Position numbers and translations under genes: made by a program
The notes under the pieces: generated by a model
Database searches by the model: none
Told to the model about the DNA's origin: nothing
The model's input: only the letters and a program-made list of their open reading frames with translations
Shown here: positions 18,313-26,449 of the stretch, piece after piece
Numbering within the stretch: position 1 is the first letter of the stretch
Layout of the letters: each line of letters starts with the position of its first letter
NCBI GenBank assembly: GCA_035567895.1
Contig: DATMPC010000022.1
Span: forward strand, 62,001-126,000
Reading direction: 5' to 3'
Source: Terriglobales bacterium
Lineage (GTDB): Bacteria; Acidobacteriota; Terriglobia; Terriglobales; Acidobacteriaceae
Length of the DNA stretch: 64,000 nt

Positions 18313-19113
18313 ATGCTGGTCGATTCCCACGCGCATCTGGAAGGTCCCAGGTTCGACGTTGATCGTTCTGAGATGCTGGAGCGCGCCCGAGCAGCCGGAG
18401 TCGTAAACATCCTTGCCATCGGCAGTGGCACTGGGCCCGGCACTCTCGATTGCGCTATCCGCATCGCCGAGCAGCACGACTGGATCTACGCCAGCATCGG
18501 CATTCACCCGCATGAAGCCAAGCTGGCCACAGAGAACGATTACGCGGAGCTTGAATCGCTGGCGCGCCATCCCCGCGTAATTGGATTCGGCGAAATCGGA
18601 CTCGACTATTACTACGATCACTCGCCGCGCGAGGTGCAGCAGCAAGTCTTCGCTCGCCAGATGGAGATCGCACGCGCAGCCAAGCTCCCGATCATCATCC
18701 ACTGCCGTCCCTCGGACAATTCCGAAAATGCCTGGGACGACACCCTTCACCTCATCCACGAGCACTGGGCGTCAACCGGCTTCGGAGGAGTGCTGCACTG
18801 CTTCACCGGTGAGCAGAAGCACGCAAAGGCGGCGCTGGATATGGGCTTCATGATCTCCTTTTCCGGTAATGTGACCTTCCCTAAAGCGGAAAACATTCGC
18901 GAGGTGGCGCGTACTGTCCCTGAAGATCGTATGTTTATCGAAACCGACTCGCCCTTCCTCGCCCCAGTTCCCTACCGCGGCAAGCGCAACGAGCCTGCAT
19001 TTGTCGCTAAGACTGCAGAGAAAGTCGCGGAACTGCGAGGCAAGAGCGCCGACGAGATCGGCGAAATAACGGCCAACAATTTCTTCCGATTCTTCCAGCT
19101 TCGGCGGCCCTGA
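18313..19113 (+). CDS. TatD-family metal-dependent DNase
   Basis: TIM-barrel hydrolase of the TatD family (3'-5' exonuclease or DNA-repair/quality-control nuclease). 266 residues. Metal ligands are visible in LVDSHAHLEG at the N-terminus, IGEIGLDYYYDHSP, IIHCRPSDN, LHCFTGE and FIETDSPFLAP. The ATG comes immediately after the metG TAA, so translation is probably coupled; metG-tatD neighbours are common in bacteria. Confidence 0.93.
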   Translation: MLVDSHAHLEGPRFDVDRSEMLERARAAGVVNILAIGSGTGPGTLDCAIRIAEQHDWIYASIGIHPHEAKLATENDYAELESLARHPRVIGFGEIGLDYYYDHSPREVQQQVFARQMEIARAAKLPIIIHCRPSDNSENAWDDTLHLIHEHWASTGFGGVLHCFTGEQKHAKAALDMGFMISFSGNVTFPKAENIREVARTVPEDRMFIETDSPFLAPVPYRGKRNEPAFVAKTAEKVAELRGKSADEIGEITANNFFRFFQLRRP

Positions 19114-19125
19114 AAAGCCAAAGCC

Positions 19126-19208
19126 AACCACGAAGGACACGAAGGATCACTAAGGGAAACCGAACCTGAGCTCCTGTTTCCTTCGTGCCCTTCGTGTCCT
19201 TTGTGGTT
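19126..19208. repeat. CACGAAGGA-type inverted repeat
   Basis: Left arm AACCACGAAGGACACGAAGG (two 9-mer units CACGAAGGA) faces a right arm ending CCTTCGTGTCCTTTGTGGTT. It lies between tatD and yajQ, both rightward. The arms have the same build as the CACGGAGN family, with a 9-base instead of an 8-base unit. Confidence 0.85.
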
Positions 19209-19295
19209 AATTAATTTGACGGCGCTGCTCGCGCCGCGCAGGAAACAGAAGATGCATCCCAGCGCAGAACCAATTAAGCTAAAAGGCTACATACC

Positions 19296-19796
19296 ATGGC
19301 CAGCGACAATTCATTCGACGTGGTAAGCAAGATCGACCTGCAGGAGGTGTCGAACGCTATCCAGCAGGCGATCAAAGAGATCCACACTCGCTTTGATCTA
19401 AAGGACTCGAAGTCCGACATCGCTCTCGAAGGCAAAGAGGCGATCGTCCTGTCGTCGATCGACGAATACAAGCTCAAGGCCGTCAACGACATCTTGCAGA
19501 ACAAGCTGGTGAAGCGCCACGTTCCATTGAAGGGACTCGAATACGGCGCCATCGAATCGGCGGCCGGCTCAACTGTGCGCCAGAAGGTCAAGCTGCAGCA
19601 GGGCATTTCCATCGAGAAAGCGCGGGAGATTGTGAAGCTCATCAAGGACACAAAACTCAAGGTACAGGCTGCGATCCAGGGCGATACTGTGCGCGTGAGC
19701 AGTAAAGACCGCGACACCCTCCAGCAGGTAATCGCAGCTCTCAAGGGCAAAGACTTCGGCATCGACATGCAGTTTACGAACTACAGGTCCAACTAG
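19296..19796 (+). CDS. YajQ-family nucleotide-binding protein
   Basis: 166 residues, the exact size of the YajQ (DUF520) family: two ferredoxin-like folds that bind nucleotides. Some members (Xanthomonas, Pseudomonas) bind cyclic di-GMP and act as transcription co-regulators; others bind RNA or GTP. Characteristic segments are SFDVVSKIDLQEVSNAIQQA, IHTRFDLKDSKSDI and the closing FGIDMQFTNYR. The following polyprenyl synthase starts 1 base after its stop, so the two are co-transcribed, although a functional link is not known. Confidence 0.93.
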   Translation: MASDNSFDVVSKIDLQEVSNAIQQAIKEIHTRFDLKDSKSDIALEGKEAIVLSSIDEYKLKAVNDILQNKLVKRHVPLKGLEYGAIESAAGSTVRQKVKLQQGISIEKAREIVKLIKDTKLKVQAAIQGDTVRVSSKDRDTLQQVIAALKGKDFGIDMQFTNYRSN

Positions 19797-19797
19797 C

Positions 19798-20793
19798 GTG
19801 ACCACCTCTACCAGCGCCAGCGCAGCCGCTAAGGAAGTCTTCGATCTGTTGCGCGACGACCTGCTCGCAATCGAACAGGAGTTCCAGCGCGATGCCGTTT
19901 CTGGCGTTGAGGTCATCACCGAGATCGGCGAGTATCTGCGGGAAGGCGGCGGCAAGCGCATTCGTCCGGCACTGCTTCTGCTCGCTGCGAAATTGTGCGG
20001 ATATGAAGGTCGGGGCGCGGTGCGGCTTGGCTCGGTCGTTGAGATCGTCCATACCGCGACGCTCGTGCACGACGACATCATCGACGAAGCGCTCACTCGC
20101 CGTGGACGTCCTTCGGCCAATACCAAATGGGGAAACTCCAAATGCGTCCTCGCCGGCGACTGGCTCTACATGCAGGCGTTCAAGGTCGCACTCGAGGAGC
20201 AGAACTTCAGAGTGCTCGATCTACTCATCGGACTTACACAGCAGATGGTTGAAGGCGAGCTCATGCAGATGGAGCGCCTCGGGCGCATCATCAGCCAGTC
20301 TGAACACCTGGATCTCATCTATCGCAAGACGGCGTGTTTGTTCTCGGTGTCGATGAAGCTAGGCGCAGTCCTGGGTCGCGCAAGCGATTCGGATGACGAT
20401 CGTCTCGGCGAATACGGGCGGAATCTTGGGCTGGCCTTCCAGATCGTCGATGATGTTCTCGATCTCACGGCGTCAGAAGATGTCCTCGGCAAGCCAGTAG
20501 CGAGCGACCTGCGCGAAGGCAAGGTCACCATGGCCGTCATTCACGCCCTCGATCGCTGCAGCCCCGAAGAGCGCAAGCTGATCGAAACGGTTCTCGATGA
20601 ACGCTGCTTCACCAGCGTTTCCCATCGCGACGTGCTCGCCATCCTCGAACGCTATGGCTCGGTCGATTACGCCATCGCCTCCGCCAACGAACACGCCGAG
20701 CAAGCCCGCCGCGCCATAAGTCACTTCCCCACCGGGGAAATCAAACGTGCCCTGTTGTGGATTCCCGATTTTGTGGTGGGTAGAGAGAAGTAA
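19798..20793 (+). CDS. trans-polyprenyl diphosphate synthase
   Basis: Extends farnesyl or geranylgeranyl diphosphate with isopentenyl diphosphate to make the quinone side chain (hepta/octa/nonaprenyl). 331 residues, GTG start one base after yajQ. The first aspartate-rich motif DDIID is at 92-96 (preceded by H), the second DDVLD at 218-222, with GGKRIRP near 51-57. Alanine and leucine just before the first motif, rather than bulky aromatics, favour a long-chain product. The operon with yajQ ends at a CACGGAGN inverted repeat. Confidence 0.93.
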   Translation: MTTSTSASAAAKEVFDLLRDDLLAIEQEFQRDAVSGVEVITEIGEYLREGGGKRIRPALLLLAAKLCGYEGRGAVRLGSVVEIVHTATLVHDDIIDEALTRRGRPSANTKWGNSKCVLAGDWLYMQAFKVALEEQNFRVLDLLIGLTQQMVEGELMQMERLGRIISQSEHLDLIYRKTACLFSVSMKLGAVLGRASDSDDDRLGEYGRNLGLAFQIVDDVLDLTASEDVLGKPVASDLREGKVTMAVIHALDRCSPEERKLIETVLDERCFTSVSHRDVLAILERYGSVDYAIASANEHAEQARRAISHFPTGEIKRALLWIPDFVVGREK

Positions 20794-20887
20794 TTTCACC
20801 ACGGAGACACGGAATCACGGAGAAAAGCACCTGCGTGCTCTTTTGCTTTTCTCCGTGACTCCGTGACTCCGTGTCTCCGTGGTGAAA
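20794..20887. repeat. CACGGAGN inverted repeat (convergent position)
   Basis: Left arm begins TTTCACCACGGAGACACGG and carries three 8-mer CACGGAGN-like units; the right arm is its complement with one extra 8-mer unit. The arms also share AAAAGCA on the inside. It begins at the stop codon of the prenyl synthase and ends just before the nuoB stop, so it separates convergent genes. The extra unit shows that the arms can expand by 8 bases. Confidence 0.9.
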
Positions 20888-20892
20888 AGGCC

Positions 20893-21465
20893 TTACGCCA
20901 GATTCAACGCCCGCTTAAACGATCCCCGCTCGTTCATGATCTTCTCCTGCAGCAGCGTGATCGCGTAGATCAACTGCTCCGGACGCGGCGGGCAGCCTGG
21001 AACGTAGATGTCCACCGGAATCACCTGGTTCACTCCCTGAACCAAAGCGTAGTTGTTGAACACGCCACCCGACGTCGCACAGGCGCCCATCGAGATCACC
21101 CATTTGGGCTCGGGCATCTGCTCGTGTAGGCGGCGGATTACTGGCGCCATCTTCCATGAGACGCGGCCGGCGATGATCATCAGATCCGATTGCCGCGGTG
21201 AAGGACGGAAGACTTCAGCTCCGAAACGAGCGATATCGAAGCGCGAGGCGCCCATGGACATCATCTCGATAGCGCAGCAGGCCAGGCCGAAAGTCATCGG
21301 CCAGATGGAGCTCTTGCGCAGCCAGTTTACAACCTTGTCGAGAGAGGTGAGCAGCACGCCTTCAGGGACATCCTCGCCGAAGTTCACCTCTTCCACCCGG
21401 TGACGGTTGTCCTGCATCTTCAGAGATTCTTGATAGCGCTCGAGTTCGCTCATGGCTGTATTCAT
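20893..21465 (-). CDS. nuoB: NADH-quinone oxidoreductase subunit B (orphan)
   Basis: Peripheral-arm subunit of respiratory complex I that holds the last cluster, N2, next to the quinone site. 190 residues from ATG 21465 (or 186 from ATG 21453). The open frame continues upstream but runs into an intergenic repeat, so that extension is rejected. Cluster ligands are all present: adjacent C63-C64 in [11 protein letters not shown]129 in [10 protein letters not shown] and C158 in [10 protein letters not shown]. No other nuo gene is near; most complex I genes are in one operon, so this is a detached or additional copy. Confidence 0.95.
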   Translation of the reverse strand: MNTAMSELERYQESLKMQDNRHRVEEVNFGEDVPEGVLLTSLDKVVNWLRKSSIWPMTFGLACCAIEMMSMGASRFDIARFGAEVFRPSPRQSDLMIIAGRVSWKMAPVIRRLHEQMPEPKWVISMGACATSGGVFNNYALVQGVNQVIPVDIYVPGCPPRPEQLIYAITLLQEKIMNERGSFKRALNLA

Positions 21466-21484
21466 TTTACGCTGTCGTACACGG

Positions 21485-21630
21485 CAACACCAAAACCAGA
21501 CACGGATCACACGGAAACAGCACGGATTCACACGGATATTTCAGAGTTCCTTGCGTCGATTGTGGCCCTGGGTTATCCGTGGAAATCCGTGCCCGAAGGG
21601 TCCGTGTAATCCGTGTCGTGTTTGGTGTTG
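21485..21630. repeat. CACGGAT-type inverted repeat
   Basis: Left arm contains CACGGATCACACGGA and CACGGATTCACACGGAT; the right arm is complementary (ATCCGTGGAAATCCGTG, CCGTGTAATCCGTGTCG). Outer ends CAACACCAAA and TTTGGTGTTG also pair. It fills the space between marC and nuoB, both leftward, and so contains or displaces the nuoB promoter. Confidence 0.85.
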
Positions 21631-21644
21631 TAGTTTGTCTGGCG

Positions 21645-22304
21645 CTATTGGTGAACTGCCTGCACCACTCCCAAATTCGCAAGTCCATTGACAATGAACT
21701 GTACCGCGATGGCAGTTAGGAGGAGTCCCATCAGCCTCATCAGGATTCGTATTCCCGTCTCGCCAAGAAACTGACGCACCCGATCGGCAGCTGAGAGGAT
21801 GAGAAACGACGCTACCGATGTGATCGTGATCGCGATGAAGATCGTCACCGTGCGCCACCATCCCGGCGACGGCCCCATCAACACCATCACCGTCGAGATC
21901 GCGCCAGGGCCCGCTAGCATAGGAGTGCCGAGAGGAATGATTCCGGCATCTTCCTTGGCGATACCTTCTTCAGTTTCTCCCGGAGTTTCGTGAGTACCGG
22001 ATCGACGGCCTTGAAGCATTTCGAGGCCCATCAGAATGAGAATGATCCCGCCGGCGATCTGAAAAGCAGGGAGGGTGATGCCAAAGAAACGAAAGATCAG
22101 ACTGCCCATCAGCGCGAAACTGGTAAGGACAACGAAGCATGTGACTGAAGCTTTCATCGCGAGGCGTCGTCGTTCGTCGGGGTTCTCGTCCGCGGCAATC
22201 ACCAGAAAAGTCGGCAGCGCGGCGAAGGGATCGACGAGAAAAAAGACAGATGTAAGCGCAACGATGAAGTACTGAATGCTCGGCGCCGTAAAGAAGTTGT
22301 GCAT
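21645..22304 (-). CDS. MarC-family integral membrane protein
   Basis: 219 residues with six predicted membrane helices, the standard MarC/NAAT topology. Recognisable segments are FFLVDPFAALPTFLVI in the first helix, IAGGIILILMGLEMLQ and PLGTPMLAGPGAISTVMVLMG. The family was once linked to multiple antibiotic resistance but its transported substrate is not established; some members are called neutral amino acid transporters. A cytoplasmic acidic loop (ETPGETEEGIAKED) sits mid-protein. Single gene flanked by repeats on both sides. Confidence 0.92.
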   Translation of the reverse strand: MHNFFTAPSIQYFIVALTSVFFLVDPFAALPTFLVIAADENPDERRRLAMKASVTCFVVLTSFALMGSLIFRFFGITLPAFQIAGGIILILMGLEMLQGRRSGTHETPGETEEGIAKEDAGIIPLGTPMLAGPGAISTVMVLMGPSPGWWRTVTIFIAITITSVASFLILSAADRVRQFLGETGIRILMRLMGLLLTAIAVQFIVNGLANLGVVQAVHQ

Positions 22305-22384
22305 GGGAGTATCAGGACACGAATTCTGATGCTGTGTTCATCGTGTGTCCCTCGTCATTTACTCCTGAGATTGAATTCAAAGGT

Positions 22385-22553
22385 CTGTCATCCTGAGGCC
22401 AGATTTTGGCCGAAGGATCTCCCGGAATGTCTCAGCTGTGTCTGCTCCGTCGCGGCTCTCAACCCAGATCCTTGTGAGAGAGCCAGGATAGTGCGAATAA
22501 GCCTCAAGCACCACGCGAGATCCTTCGGCCAACAGCGGGCCTCAGGATGACAG
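22385..22553. repeat. TGTCATCCTGAG-family inverted repeat, copy 1
   Basis: Outer arms TGTCATCCTGAGGCC and GGCCTCAGGATGACA, inner arms GGCCGAAGGATCTC and GAGATCCTTCGGCC. Related copies lie at 35489 and 41084. It sits between marC and a small membrane-protein gene, both leftward. Confidence 0.9.
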
Positions 22554-22571
22554 TCTCCAATAAATTCCGTA

Positions 22572-22802
22572 CTACCCTGCTCTCCTGGCCCGCAAATACA
22601 TCCATAGCAAAAACGCCATAAAAACTAACCGGAACGCAAGCGCGATGACGATCGTCGAAGTCTTCAAACCGGCTGAGTACTGACTCCAATGCGCGAGTTT
22701 CCACGAGAGATCAACGCAATAGAGGACGAACAGAATCAGCGCGATCCACTTCGCAGTTCGTCGCAGATTCGGATCGATTGCCCGCTTGCTTTCCTCGCTC
22801 AT
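22572..22802 (-). CDS. small two-helix membrane protein
   Basis: 76 residues: charged N-terminus (MSEESKRAIDPNLRR), helix WIALILFVLYCVDLSW, a short loop, helix TIVIALAFRLVFMAFLLWMY and a basic end (LRARRAG). The ATG overlaps the TGA of the dehydrogenase gene upstream (ATGA), which supports it being translated. I do not recognise the family; a helper to the dehydrogenase is possible but not shown. Confidence 0.7.
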   Translation of the reverse strand: MSEESKRAIDPNLRRTAKWIALILFVLYCVDLSWKLAHWSQYSAGLKTSTIVIALAFRLVFMAFLLWMYLRARRAG

Positions 22803-23821
22803 GGATTGAGCACAATCTTTCCGAATTGCTCGCTCTTTTCCAGACGTTCATGCGCGGCGCGCGCCTCGCTCAGCGGAAAGGTGCGATCGACTACGGGTTT
22901 GAGCTTACCGCTGAACACGTGCTTCAACACCTCGTGAAGGTCGCCCATCGTTCCCATATAGGAACCCAGGAACGAAAGCTGCCGGCTGAAGAGCACGCGC
23001 AGATCGAACTTGGCCTCGGGTCCTGTTGTCGCGCCGCAGGTCACCAGAGTTCCACCCGGGCGCAGCGAGCGCACGCTATCGTCAAACGTCGCCGCACCGA
23101 CGTGCTCAAAAACGATATCTACTCCAGCTTTCGCAGTAATCCGGCGAACTTCGTCCGCGATCTTCTGCTTGTAGTGATGAATCGTGTGGTCAGCGCCGAG
23201 TTCGCGCGACTTCTGGAGCTTCGCCTCGTCTCCAGCGGTTGCGATAACTGTTGCCCCCAGCATCTTGCAAATCTGGATCGCGGCCGAGCCTACACCTGAT
23301 CCGCCGCCGAGCACTAGCACGCTGTCGCCAGCTCTGATGTGGGCGCGAGTAACTAACATGTGCCACGCAGTTAGAAAGACTAGCGGCACGCTGGCAGCCT
23401 GATCGTACGAAAGGCTGTCGGGAATAGGGATCACATTCACTTCGGGAACCGCGATGTACTCTGCATTCCCTCCGTCGTTCAAATATCCAAGGACGGTAAA
23501 CTCGCGGCAGAAGCTTTGTTGTCCAGCAGTACATTGCGCGCAGTGATTGCAAAAAGTCATGGGCGCCAGCAGCACGCGCATCCCACGCTTCACACCAGCA
23601 ACGTAACTGCCGACCTCAACCACGTCACCGGCAACATCGCTGCCGTTAATGTGTGGCAGCTTCACGCCCGGCAAGCCCTTGCGAACCCACAGGTCCAAAT
23701 GATTCAGCGCACAAGCCCGAACCCGCACCAGCACCTGGTCCTCCCGCAGACGCACGTCGGGAGCGTCCTCAAACTTAAGAACCTCAGGCCCGCCGAATTC
23801 GTGGAAGCGAATTGCCTTCAT
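22799..23821 (-). CDS. zinc-type medium-chain dehydrogenase/reductase
   Basis: 340-residue MDR-family oxidoreductase. The N-terminal GroES-like domain has the opening MKAIRFHEFGGPEVL and a four-cysteine structural zinc loop (FCNHCAQCTAGQQSFC), followed by a Rossmann domain with VLVLGGGSGVGSAAIQ for NAD(P)H. It resembles the quinone oxidoreductase / crotonyl-CoA reductase side of the family. Substrate cannot be assigned. It is co-transcribed with the 76-residue membrane protein through an ATGA overlap. Confidence 0.9.
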   Translation of the reverse strand: MKAIRFHEFGGPEVLKFEDAPDVRLREDQVLVRVRACALNHLDLWVRKGLPGVKLPHINGSDVAGDVVEVGSYVAGVKRGMRVLLAPMTFCNHCAQCTAGQQSFCREFTVLGYLNDGGNAEYIAVPEVNVIPIPDSLSYDQAASVPLVFLTAWHMLVTRAHIRAGDSVLVLGGGSGVGSAAIQICKMLGATVIATAGDEAKLQKSRELGADHTIHHYKQKIADEVRRITAKAGVDIVFEHVGAATFDDSVRSLRPGGTLVTCGATTGPEAKFDLRVLFSRQLSFLGSYMGTMGDLHEVLKHVFSGKLKPVVDRTFPLSEARAAHERLEKSEQFGKIVLNP

Positions 23822-23827
23822 AAATCC

Positions 23828-24333
23828 TTTTCACCACGGAGACACGGAGTCACGGAGAACGGCAGGGGAGGTCATAGTACTTTCCGCACAATGCCTCTCG
23901 TCATAACCGAGACGTGGAAATTGAGGAGAAGTCCTACTCGTTTTCCGCTCAGCTTCAGGTAGGTAAGGAGTTGTGCTTGGTGAACACCGAGTACTGACTC
24001 CACACACTTCAGTTCTATGACAACACGGTCTTCGACGATAATGTCCATCTTGTAGCCGCAGTCCAGCGCGACACCTTTGTAAACCACAGGCAGATTGACT
24101 TGTCGTTTGAAGGTCAGGCCGCGGAGCTGGAGTTCGTGACAGAGACATTCTTCGTAAGCAGATTCGAGCAAACCGGGACCAAGATGGCGGTGCACTTCGA
24201 TGGCGGCACCGATAATCTGCTCGGTGAGAGCTTCATCAATGAGATGCTTCGGATCGAGGACACTTGGTTGTGCTCCGGCATTCATCAGCCCATCCCTGCC
24301 TTTCTCCGTGTCTCAGTGTCTCCGTGGTGAAAA
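23828..24333. mobile_element. 506-bp unit: inverted CACGGAGN arms enclosing a GxxExxY gene
   Basis: The left arm (23828-23859) begins TTTTCACCACGGAGACACGG and the right arm (24302-24333) is its reverse complement with 2 mismatches in 32 bases. Between the arms there is only one gene, the GxxExxY protein, reading leftward and starting 17 bases inside the right arm. The same arms without a gene occur elsewhere in the window (20794, 25411, 32965, 38528, 42339, 46154). No flanking target-site duplication is evident. The layout resembles an autonomous element with non-autonomous relatives, which is an inference. Confidence 0.65.
23872..24285 (-). CDS. GxxExxY-family PD-(D/E)XK protein
   Basis: 137 residues, standard length for the GxxExxY family. 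The namesake motif is G38-L-L-E41-S-A-Y44. A PD-(D/E)XK nuclease-type core follows: D81 in GYKMDIIV, E91-L-K93 in VVIELK and the helix HQAQLLTYL. Members occur scattered and often in many copies in bacterial genomes; no biochemical role is established that I know of. Here it is the only gene between two inverted CACGGAGN arms, which suggests the protein acts on those repeats, as REP-associated transposases do on REPs. It looks intact, with catalytic-type residues kept. Confidence 0.9.
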   Translation of the reverse strand: MNAGAQPSVLDPKHLIDEALTEQIIGAAIEVHRHLGPGLLESAYEECLCHELQLRGLTFKRQVNLPVVYKGVALDCGYKMDIIVEDRVVIELKCVESVLGVHQAQLLTYLKLSGKRVGLLLNFHVSVMTRGIVRKVL

Positions 24334-24341
24334 ACCCTTTC

Positions 24342-25358
24342 CTAACACCCCAGAATGTACGCAAAAATCAACGGCGCAACAATCGTCGCGTCCGATTCGA
24401 TGATGAACTTCGGTGTGTCCTTGCCCAACTTTCCCCAGGTGATTTTCTCGTTCGGCACTGCGCCCGAGTATGAGCCGTAGCTCGTGGTGGAATCGCTGAT
24501 CTGACAGAAGTACGCCCAGAGCGGAACATTCTCGCGCTGTAAATCTTGGTGCAGCATCGGCACTACGCAGATGGGAAAATCCCCGGCGATGCCTCCGCCG
24601 ATCTGGAAGAAACCTAGCGGCGTCTTCGCCGTCAGCTCCGTGTACCATTCCGCGAGCATCATCATGTACTCGATGCCGGTGCGCACGGTATGCACGTTCT
24701 TCACGTCACCGGAGATGCAGTGTCCGGCATACATATTGCCCAAGGTTGCATCTTCCCATCCTGGGACAAACATCGGCAGGTTCTTCTGCGCGGCGGCCAT
24801 CAGCCAACTGTCCTTGGGATCTATCTGGTACGCGCTGTTCAGTTTGCCGCTCAGCAGGATCTTGTACATGAATTCGTGCGGGAAGAAGTGCTGTCCAGCC
24901 TTGTCGGCCTTCACCCATTCTTCCAGGACGGCGGTCTCAATACGCCGCATTGCTTCGTGTTCAGGGATGCACGTGTCGGTCACACGATTCATGTGACGCT
25001 TGAGCAAAGTCTCTTCCTCCGCAGGAGAGAGCTGGCGGTAGTGGGGCACGCGCTCGTAGTGATCGTGCGCGACCAGATTGAAGACATCTTCCTCGAGATT
25101 GGCGCCGGTGCAGCAGATAGCGTGAACTTTGTCCTGGCGAATCATTTCCGCAAGCGAGAGCCCAAGCTCGGCCGTGCTCATGGCTCCGGCGATCGTCATA
25201 AACATCTTGCCGCCATCGTTCAGCAGCTTCTCGTAGGCCTTGGCAGCATCCATCAGCGCAGCGGAGTTGAAGTGGCGATAGTGGTGCTCGATAAAGCGCG
25301 AAATCGGTCCTTTCGGCAAAGTACAGTCCTCTCGGCGAATGACGGTGGAATCTTTCAA
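24342..25358 (-). CDS. deoxyhypusine synthase-like protein
   Basis: 338 residues of the deoxyhypusine synthase fold, which uses NAD+ to move an aminobutyl group from spermidine. In eukaryotes and archaea the acceptor is a lysine of eIF5A; bacteria lack that protein, and bacterial relatives probably make homospermidine or another polyamine. The active-site lysine is kept (K310 in TWGKLG), as are SGAVPNE, GGGIAGDFP and the NAD+ region VHAICCTGANLEED. It is a single gene between repeats, pointing leftward. Polyamine metabolism is the best guess, with the exact reaction unknown. Confidence 0.9.
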   Translation of the reverse strand: MKDSTVIRREDCTLPKGPISRFIEHHYRHFNSAALMDAAKAYEKLLNDGGKMFMTIAGAMSTAELGLSLAEMIRQDKVHAICCTGANLEEDVFNLVAHDHYERVPHYRQLSPAEEETLLKRHMNRVTDTCIPEHEAMRRIETAVLEEWVKADKAGQHFFPHEFMYKILLSGKLNSAYQIDPKDSWLMAAAQKNLPMFVPGWEDATLGNMYAGHCISGDVKNVHTVRTGIEYMMMLAEWYTELTAKTPLGFFQIGGGIAGDFPICVVPMLHQDLQRENVPLWAYFCQISDSTTSYGSYSGAVPNEKITWGKLGKDTPKFIIESDATIVAPLIFAYILGC

Positions 25359-25410
25359 AATATCACTTCTAACGAGCGCGTGGCACTGGGATTAGAATTG
25401 AAACAGTTTG

Positions 25411-25573
25411 TTCACCACGGAGACACGGAGGCACGGAGAAGAGCCACAAAAGGTCCAAAGGCTAAACTCCTCCGAGGGGAAATTGAACGTCTTTGGCTTC
25501 CCGGACTAGATTCAGCTTCTTCGTTGTTCTCAGTATCTTGTCGTTCTCCGTGACTCCGTGTCTCCGTGGTGAA
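25411..25573. repeat. CACGGAGN inverted repeat in a divergent promoter region
   Basis: 30-base arms (25411-25440 and 25544-25573) start TTCACCACGGAGACACGG and match except for one base. They enclose about 100 bases without an ORF. The element fills nearly all the space between the divergent deoxyhypusine synthase-like and xdhC genes; the xdhC start is 15 bases from its right end. Confidence 0.9.
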
Positions 25574-25587
25574 ATGGTTTTTCGACG

Positions 25588-26433
25588 TTGGACATCTTCG
25601 AAGAGATCGTCGAAATAAGACGTGCCGGTAGGCGCGGGGCTCTCGCCACGATCATCAACGCGCGCGGATCGATTCCTTCATTTGAGTCCGCGAAGATGTT
25701 GGTGCGCGACGATGGCACGATCAGCGGCACGGTTGGCGGAGGCTGTGTCGAAGCTGAAGTTTGGCAGGCTGCGCGCGAGGTAATGGAGCAGGAGAAGCCG
25801 CGCACGCTGACGTTCAATTTGAATCACGATCCCAAGTACGACACGGGGCTTGTGTGTGGTGGCACGCTCGAAATTTACCTGGAACCAATTCTGCCGGTGC
25901 AGACTGTCTATCTATTCGGTGCGGGCCATGTCTCGGTCAATGTCTACCGCGCCGCACGCATGGCTGGATTCGAAGTCGTCGTCGTCGATGATCGCGAGAA
26001 CTACGCCAACCGTGAGCGCTTTCCCGAAGCGAAGGACGTCTACGCAGAAGACTTTGACCATGCCTTGTCGCAGCTTGCGCCAAACCATTCTTCCTACCTC
26101 GTGATCGTCACCCGCGGACACCGCGACGACATGCGCGTCTTGCGTTGGGCGGTCGAGACTCCGTCGAAGTACATCGGGATGATCGGCTCGCAACGCAAGG
26201 TGATCGCGATCTACAAGCAACTGGAGAAGGAAGGCATCGCTCCGGAGAAACTCGCAAGAGTCTACGCACCAGTCGGACTCGACATCGGCGCCATCACCCC
26301 CGAAGAGATCGCGATTGCGATTGTGGCCGAAATGATCGCCATTCGGCGTGGCGCAGGCTCCCTGAATCACAAGCGCAGCGTAAAAGCCTCAGAAATACTT
26401 CAATCAGCAAAGCAGACTTCGCCAGAAGATTAA
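25588..26433 (+). CDS. XdhC/CoxI-family molybdoenzyme maturation protein
   Basis: 281 residues from a TTG start. N-terminal XdhC/CoxI domain (LATIINARGSIP, GTISGTVGGGCVEAEV, GLVCGGTLEIYLEP) and a C-terminal Rossmann domain (VYLFGAGHVSVNVYRAA, YIGMIGSQRK, IGAITPEEIAIAIVAE). The family binds molybdenum cofactor and protects or sulfurates it before insertion into xanthine- or CO-dehydrogenase-type enzymes. The next intact gene rightward is a MobA-like nucleotidyltransferase, also a cofactor gene, but a 527-bp element now separates them. No large molybdoenzyme subunit is in the window. Confidence 0.92.
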   Translation: MDIFEEIVEIRRAGRRGALATIINARGSIPSFESAKMLVRDDGTISGTVGGGCVEAEVWQAAREVMEQEKPRTLTFNLNHDPKYDTGLVCGGTLEIYLEPILPVQTVYLFGAGHVSVNVYRAARMAGFEVVVVDDRENYANRERFPEAKDVYAEDFDHALSQLAPNHSSYLVIVTRGHRDDMRVLRWAVETPSKYIGMIGSQRKVIAIYKQLEKEGIAPEKLARVYAPVGLDIGAITPEEIAIAIVAEMIAIRRGAGSLNHKRSVKASEILQSAKQTSPED

Positions 26434-26449
26434 GTTTTCCCGCTTGCGT

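Noticed and set aside
17935-18765. 276-codon frame on the - strand
   Set aside because: Covers the metG end and tatD in antisense; both of those are clear family members on the + strand.
20794-25573. CRISPR array suspected from repeated CACGGAG units
   Set aside because: Units are 8-9 bases, directly adjacent and arranged as inverted arms, with no regular unique spacers and no cas genes.
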